A stretch of 64,000 bases of DNA from Allolobophora icterica (lineage: Eukaryota; Annelida; Clitellata; Crassiclitellata; Lumbricidae): contig OY744615.1 of the NCBI GenBank assembly GCA_963556255.1, positions 7,959,169 through 8,023,168 of the forward strand, written 5' to 3'. The translations under genes and the position numbers were made by a program. Below, piece after piece: positions 12,401-21,400 of the stretch. The stretch's first letter is position 1. Each line of letters begins with the position of its first letter. The notes below the pieces were generated by a model. The model saw nothing but the letters and a program-made list of their open reading frames with translations, ran no database searches and was not told where the DNA came from.

Positions 12401-15400
12401 TGCCTCTCTTTATCTCTGTTTGTTTATGTCTCTCTGTCTGCTGTCTGTGCTCTCCCATCTGGTATGCTCATGGGGCCTGTCAGACAACGTGCCTGTGTAC
12501 ATGCTTTCCACCAACTTATTGGCGCCACAGAGGTCCACCGTACAATTGTCTGACCTGGTTAAGATTTGCGATGTCTTTGTTGGCCAGAGGATCGCACTTG
12601 ATGCTCGAGTAGTAAGCCAAGACGATCAGTCCAATTAAGCCGGCCAAGGCGTCCATTATGATCGCCGGAGGAATTATTATCAGCATCGTTCTGCCAAAAG
12701 AAAAAAGGTTCCTTTATTGAACGTCAACAGTTGAAAGACAGTGTCGACAATTTATTCATGTATGTACCTAAGTATGCATGTATGCATCTGTGCGCATGTG
12801 GAAGTTTGTGTAAGTATTTATGTATATATGCAGGTATGTATGTATGTATCTGTGTAAGCAAATAAGTAAGAATATCCTTTATTATAACTAAATGCTAATC
12901 TATTTTGGTGTACATACATCATAGTCTGACAAACAGTTATCAGGACAAGCATTCATACCGCTCTGTCTTGTTCAAACATCATATCATCCTACGAAATGAT
13001 GAAGGTTTTACGCATCAAGCTATCAGCCGGAGGTATAATTCAGTCATGGACCTGGGGCGAAGGGAATAATTTGCGGCCTTAATGGGAGGGAGCAAGTCAT
13101 GTAATGTGTGCCCTTTATCCGCCAGCACTGCAGAAAAGAGGCGGGTATCCGCGTTTAAATGTCGGATAATCCTCAAGGAGGTAATGATACCGAATCAAGC
13201 GGCGCATCAGGGCTTGTAACTTATTTTATCACCTCGTATCGCAAAGGCCCAACATGCTGGTGAGGCATAAATCAACCGTGCCAGGATAGCAGCCCGCACA
13301 ACATCTTGAAGAGTTGGGTCATGCAAGCCGTGGGCAACAAGATTTCTCATAGTGTACAGAGACTGGCGGGTCTGGCAATATATTCGAAGGATATGATTTA
13401 AATCTCAAGTCATCCGATATGGTTACTCCTAAAATCACCATACCAATAACCATGGCTAGACCCAAGGTGGCGCCTTAGATAGCCATAGGATTCAGGCCCA
13501 CCCTTGGGCGATGGGTTATCATTTCACTAGGTTTCATTGGTTCAACTTCATGTTGCAGTCAGCAGCCCGCCGGGAAACATGGTCCATTTCAAAAGGCACA
13601 GAAGCACTGTTTGAAGAGAGGATTAAAAGATAACTGTCATCTGAAACATTTATTGAGAAGCCTGTTAACAGGGTAGGCTAGACTAAGACGGGATATTGCA
13701 GTAATGAAAGATCCTTGAATAGGCCTAATACTGGCGTTAATGTCAATGTATTTTGATGTTATCCCATGATATTTCGTACAGTGCTGACGGCCATTTAAAA
13801 GCCATAATCCTGTTGTAGGCCTACATGTATCTATGTATGCACGTATATATGCATATAGATAGGCTATTCAAACACAGCGACCTTAATCTACTTCTCGTTA
13901 TAATAAGCAGAATGTGCTGGAGAATAGATGATGATGGTTATAAGGATGATTGGTGATGACCATAAGGGGAAAGAGACAATGACAATGTTATCGATGATGA
14001 TGATGATGATGATTACGGTGATGATAGTGGAAGTGATGATGATGATGATGATGACGATGATGATGACGACGATGATGATGATGATGATGAAGTTGTTGAA
14101 TATGATGACGATGATAATAATAATGCCTCTCCAAACTCCGCCTACACAAATTTCTAACCAATTTGAAAATGTCTTGACGATATGATAAAATAGTATGCTG
14201 AACAATGGGACATTCCGACGGAACGCACTCTCATTCGCCACTTACGTCCTTGCCTTGGACAGTTTTTCGACTGCGCAGTATCTCTGAACGGCCGCCTGTG
14301 ACAGACCATAGCTGTTTATCCAAAGGATTCCAATTCCAATCACAAGATTCCAGGAAGTGTGGCGTTCTCGAGGGTCGATGCTAATACTGCCCAACACAAC
14401 ATAATAGTTAACCACAATCAAAGTTATAACTGAATATCATCTAATTAAATACGTGATTGATAAGATGATGGATAGAAAAGAAAAGGATTCGACTCCCACA
14501 ACGGTGATCGTAATGGTAATGATAATCGTAATGATAACATAACGGGGAGGGGGTAGAGTAGTGGTAACACTCATGGCCAGGAGAGCATAAGGTACGCGGA
14601 TCGACTCCCGTAACCCCCTCTAGGGCGGCGCCTAGCATGGCTGCCTAACCGTGTGTTTAATTAAGATGTTGATTGTACTTTCATGTTTCAATGTAATCTT
14701 ACTGCGTCTGTTGGTTTGAAATAATAAAGAATATAATTATTATTATTATAATATGTTAATGATAATGATTGTGACGACGACGACAATGACGACGATGACG
14801 ATGATGATGATGACGACGACAACGACGACGATTACTTGGCCAAATCGAGTCGACCTTCTTCCCCAGCCAATCGGAAGACATTTGTTATTCCACCGACCAA
14901 CATCACTCCCTTCGAAAAAGAAAAACCATTTAACTTAAATTCAACCTTCATATAACTCATGTTTACTATGTCAATTAGTATATTTATTAATGGCATTATT
15001 TGTCACTCGTGCCCCATTATCTGAAAATTGTAATCATCATTGTGTTATTGTCATTGTTTTCAGTGTCATTGTCATTGTTTTCAGCGTCATCGTTATCGTC
15101 ATGACATAGTTTTGTGATACCTTGACGAAGGTAGCAAGCATTCAGGCAACATGACTTGTATCCCGCATTCGCAATATTAATACTTGTGGTTGACGTAACT
15201 ATGTCGTTGCATATGCTCGTACTACCTCTCGTTTCCGTTGTTTGAGAATTATTGTGCCTCGCTTATGGAACTCTTTATCAGATGACGTTAGAACTGAAAA
15301 TGGTTTCTGTATTTTTAAAACAAAGTTAAGTCGCTATGGTTCAAATCGTAATCTCGAGATTTCTACAGCGCCCAGAAGAGCGAAGTCGCTGGAACCGGTT

Positions 15401-18400
15401 TATTCACAGACTCATGCTTCAGAGTACCTTACTCCCTTTCCTAATTGTTTGAAAATAATTATATAACACCATAGTTACCGTCAAAACTCTTACTGTTATT
15501 ACTTTTCTAGCCACTGTTGATCGTGATGCCATTATTGAACTTGCAGTTACCATTGCAATCATTATTATTATTACTGTAATAATAATTAATATTCTATTAT
15601 CAATGTTGTTACTTAAAACTCGTCTAGTTTTGGCTGTGTATCATGCCAAGGAAGGCAACGGCATTGAAGCGGTGAATAATATATTTGTAGTAGTAGTAGT
15701 ATTAGTATTATTTTTTTATTAGTTAGTAAGCATATCTAGTGAGTTCTTTCTGATTGGAAAAGGGTCACGCCTTGTATAAACCTATAGCTTTTCTCTGGCT
15801 CCCTGTTGCACTTTTCTTCTGAGTTATGACTGCAGTAATAGCTTTACAAGTGCATTAAGCATACAACGTTTTTAATTCACCTTGACGGATATGGCAACCA
15901 TTCCAGCGACCATCGTAACGAACTGAAAGACGTCCGTCCATATCACAGCTCGCATTCCACCCTGCGGTTAAAAGACATCCTTCCGATATTAATAACAATT
16001 GCTAGCAGTTTACTCCGTTTTCACTGCTCGATAAGCGTGTAGCTACGCCGCTGGCAAAAATACCTAAGACCGTTAACCCATAGTTTCCAAATCCTGCACT
16101 GATCGTTAAGTGTTTGTGACTTTCCTGTTGAGTGATTGGTTGATTGATTGATTGACTAATCGGATGATTGATTGAACACATGTTTGTTTGTTTCGTTGAT
16201 TGATTGGTTGATTGATTGATTGACTGACTGACTGACTGAGAGACTGCCTAACTGTCGCTGATTGGTTGATCGCAATAGTTCATTCATTTTTCAATCATCC
16301 AAACAGTCAATCATTCATTCACTCATAGAAATATTGCAGGCATCCCTCAAGCAACATAAAATTTAGTCTTCAACTTCTTCCTAGTAGAAGTACTTACGAG
16401 AGCTGTATAGGTGACTGATACAACGGCCATCACCGGAATTGAAACGGAGAGTGGCACACCAGTGGCTAAAAACAAACATCGATTTACTTATTTTACTTTT
16501 TATTGTTTCAGTTTATTTACTGTAAATGGTGAAGACATCGATTAAAATTGTGTTGCTTTTGTCAGCGATGGTGGTGTTATGGTGGGGGGGGGGGGAGGTG
16601 GTCATAATGATGACAATGAAAAACAAAAGCAAGACCGTGCAAATTGACATTATTATTGTTTATAGGCATACCCGATTCCAAAGCGGCTGAGGGCGCATAC
16701 ATCGCCACTCCCATATACAGAACCTAAGAACAAAAAGCAATAACTGTGTTAACCATGTTATCGTTTGCCACTTTTAAACTTCCAGGGGCATATCCCCGCG
16801 TCCATGTGCCTTTAAGCCCCTGGTCTAGATTCCAGCTGTTTGCCTTGCCATCCAAAATAGCTGCACGTCAGTCAACAGCCTAGTATACATTCAGGTACCC
16901 CCGATTGTCTAAGCCTCTAAGGGCTATGAAGCATCTAGGATGCATCGTCAGCAGAATGTTATGGAGGAGGTATGGGAGCCATGGGAATATTAACGTCAAC
17001 TGTATACCAACTTCCTTTCAGGCACTTGCTGTCTCCGAGGCATCACCACGAGAACCCTCCTCGTTATTTACCGCTGTCCATTTTCTTCAGTTAGCGTTCC
17101 TCACTTGTGCAGCAGTTGTGCTATACAATATAGAATACAGTAAAATACACCTGCATTTTATATTGCTCTCCTTCCAAAGTTCAGAAGTGCACTCACGACC
17201 ATACAACAGAACATCGATGCAGGGGCGGCGCTACACCAGGGCGCGCCAGGGCAAATGCCCTGGTAAAAAAGCCTTTGCCCTGGTCGATGCCTTGCCAGAA
17301 TTTTGCCCTGTCCAGAATTTGTTCGGGCGTATTTGTAATATTCTGAGATACAAATTCACTTAATTCACTGAAATGTTAAAATTTGCTTTACATATTTCAA
17401 AAAAGCATTCACCTTCCGGGGAGCTTTGCACATTTGACCTCCTGACTATATATGGACACATATAATAGTGCTGGGGGCGATTTATGGCAAGCGCGGTAGC
17501 GCGATCTTATATGGTCACCATTTAAGCTCGCGCTCTCCATAAATCGCCCTCTGCACTGGTTACTTGCGTGACTGCCCTGGCTATGCCCTGGTTACAAAAT
17601 GTGTCTGGCGCCGCCACTGCATCGATGGCGCTGGGCAACTGTGAGTGAAGGACTTGTTCAATGTCCTTACACACTGTCTGCTTGAGTGGAGTCTCGAACC
17701 CATACAATCCGCGCTACAGGCCGATCTCTTTATCCGTGCGGGTACCGTGCTATTTATAGCACGTATCTATAGCTGGTGATCGCTGGACGCCTTCATCTGC
17801 ATTTGAAAGATCAGGACGGCCACGGAACTAGACAATTCTGATTACTCCTGCAAGTATTCTGGTGTTGATACAGCCAGGGGCGTCTACCCCCCTAAGTCAT
17901 TGGAGCAACTTCTCCTTCCCCCTCTTTGTCCCCTCTTCCCCTTCCTTCCCCCTAAAATGGTGGTACACACACTGACAGATCTCCCCCCACATTTCTTGAA
18001 TGGAGCATTTGCTTCAAGGTTTCTATGGTGTAGACGCCCTGGATACAGCGTGTTGATGCAGCTGAATCAACGCCCGAGGGCAGAGCACAGGCTTGACATC
18101 ATCGTAACCATAGACGATTGAACTAAAGCTCCAACGATGTCGGATCTGTGACCGTATCCAATTCGCTCACGAGACCTCGATCGATCAGTTCTCCAAAGGG
18201 ATACAGTGGAGCAGAAATCTTGAAGCATCTTTCTGCCATGGCAGGGATTAGAACCCTCTCTCTGTTGATAATCCGGAATATCGCGCGTCCACGTAATACC
18301 AGAAGATGTTCAATCTATTTTTCATTTCTAGAAAACACCTTTCTGTGTTTAGTTCATGTTGTCTCTCCAACTCCGACGTGTAGTCCTCCTTTGCCTAATT

Positions 18401-21400
18401 CTCCTTCGGTTGTTGCATGTAGTGTATTAGGTTTGATTCGTCCAGCATAGTGGTATTCTACGTCATCTCGTCAGCTGAAATGTCTGGTGAATGACCCCGC
18501 ACCCTAGGTATCCTTACTTACTCCCTCACTTATTCACCTACTCATTTACTCACCACCTACTCATTTAGTCATTTACCTACTTCACTCACTCGTTCACTGA
18601 CTCACTCACTCGCTCACTGACTCACTCACTCGCTCACTAACTCACTCACCCACTCGCTAACTAACTCACATACTCACCCACTCATTACTTCGTTACCTCA
18701 CCCACTCACTCGCTCGCTCGCTCACTAGTTCACTTTTTCTCCCACTCACTAACTAACTAACTAACTCACTCACTCACTCGTTCATTAACTCACCCACTCG
18801 CTCGCTCGCTCACTAACTCATTCATTCACTAACTCACCCACTAACTCACTCACTCGCTAACTAACTCACCCACTCACTCACTCGTTCGTTAACTCATCCA
18901 CTCGCTCGCTCGTTCACTTACTCACTCACCCACTCACTAACAAAGCCATGCACTCAGCCAGCCACCCACAGTCACGGCTTTGCAAATGATCACAGAACGT
19001 GTTATTCACACCCGTGCCATTAATGTCTTGTTTACTATAATACGACTGGCGAATCGAACTTCGATCGACCTATTTTGATATCTCCAACAGTAATAAACCA
19101 GTTGGAGAGTCAAATCTCGAATATTCGATACCTGAAGAATACGAATAAATCGATACTTGAATCATACGAATAAACTGATACCTGAATAACAGGAATTCAT
19201 TGAAGTTACGGCTCCACAGAGGAACTTGACCGCTTAGCCCAAATGTGTCCCTAAAAGTTTTATTACCTATTTCTTAGCATTTGAATATGTGACGAAATGA
19301 AATAACGAAAAAGTCATTACAAATCAGAGGAATATGTTTGAAGAATATAAAAAATTATGAAACTAAGACCCAACGAGAGCTTATGTTAATGGCCAGAAAG
19401 CTGTCAAACGTTTTTGGCTACGGAAAAATGAAAAATGATCTGAAATTGACAAATTGTTGACAGATATATTTAAAAAGGAGTATTATTATATAATTATATC
19501 AATTTTAAAATGTGAAATTCTTGATTAGTCAACAAATGAATGAAAATTTGTGGTAACCGACACAGAAAATGGTCCTGATAACTGACAGAAAAAACCTATC
19601 TCCTTGCGAGGCACACACAATGCGCTATAAGTGGCCTAATACATAGGGCTATATATAAATGCCCACCCTACCCTATATTACTATACTTATGACTTGATTA
19701 CCGACCTAGTCTACCTTACCTTAACCTACCAAACCAACGGCTTACCTACCATGAATTACATCGCATTACCTATAACTTACCGTACTTTATTTTCGCATAT
19801 CCTACCCTACTTTATCTTACCTTGTTGTATAGTAACTTTGCTTTATCATATATTACCTCACCTTACTTTCTGTACCTTACGATGTATTACCATACTCTAC
19901 AATACCATAAACTTATCCTATCCTACTTTACCTTACAGCACTTTTCAAAGCCTTACGTTATGTTGTTTTATATTACCTACCTTTCCTTGTCGTTTAGCTT
20001 ATCTTGCCTTACCTTAGCTTACATACATTACATTGCCTTCCGTTGCCTTGCCTTGCCTTGTCTTACCTAATCTTACCCAAGATGCAATTTGTGGGCAGAT
20101 GCAGATAAGACGCTGATCATTACAGAAACTTTTGCAATCTTTTCCGATTTGCGATTTAAATATATCAGGGGACTGATCAATGGCCGGGGTCCTTTTCTCA
20201 AAATATAAAAAAAGGCCGAAGTCCGGGCCTTGGAAGATTCCATACCATCGACACTCTTGAATGACACACTCTGACCTTACATCACCTTACTATGCTGTGA
20301 TTTGGAAATGTAAGTTTTAACCAGTTACGCATGAACCCAAATTGCAAAACTTACCCCAACTAGAATTCCAATCGAAGCTGCAAATATCCTGATGCTTTTT
20401 GACATAAATCTCATTTCCAAATACTGAAACGTATACAGAAAATATTCTGGTAATTGTAGTAACCAATCTTTGGAACAGGGAAGCCCATTATTCAAGAATA
20501 ACGTGATCTAGATCAGTACTTCCGAAACTGTGGTCCGCGGACCGGTGCAAGCCATCAGTTGCCGGTGTAAAGACTTCAGGCTACCCCTCATTTCAAGTTG
20601 CCCCCGGTATTCTGAAATTGATTTCACATTACCCCCGGGGGTAGCCTGAACGCGATTTCAAGTTACCCCTGCGCTGTTCACATTAACCCTTGTCAGATTT
20701 AGCTAAAATGATAATTTCTTATGCTTACAAGTCATGATGTGTTTATTGAATAAAACACGTGAAACATACAAGATTGAAAGCTAGTCTCAATATTTGAAAA
20801 AATTAAAAATATGTCACAGAAATGTTAATTGTATTAAAACCACTCATACACTAGTTCAAAGTGACTGACATATTACATACATACAACATAAGATATACAA
20901 AGATTCGATCTAGTTGATGAAATTGTGATCTACAGAGAAAGATAGCTTGTTGTACATCATGTACTAGATAAGAGGGGTAATGAGAGTTTAATGATAAATG
21001 TTAACGATCATCAATATTATTAAGAGATAGTCGAAGATCGGCCCCATTAATTTGAGGGGGTAATCTGAAATCGTAGGGGGTAACTTGAAATCGATTTCAG
21101 ATTACCCGCCGGTAATCTGAACGAGATTTCAAGTTACCGGGGGTAATTTGAAATGGGGGTAATCTGAAATCGCTACACCGGTCCGCAAAGCGAGTAAAGA
21201 AACTGGACAAAAAAGAGATAGACGTTTTCTCGATTGGGTCTCGCTTCGAACAATCTTCAAAAACACTATTGTCTCGCAATCAAAACCATATTTTTCATAT
21301 AAACTATTGTAAACGAAAGCTGCCAAGAAATAGTTATTGTGGAATTGCTGACAGGTCAAATAGAAGTTGTTCGCCTTTACTAGAAATATTGATCTTTACA

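Noticed and set aside
12248..12638. Frames of 80-122 codons over 12248-12638
   Set aside because: A TCTCTG repeat joined to the antisense of SLC5 exon 8.
13960..14240. Isoleucine-rich membrane protein on the minus strand
   Set aside because: It is produced by GAT/ATC repeats next to SLC5 exon 7.
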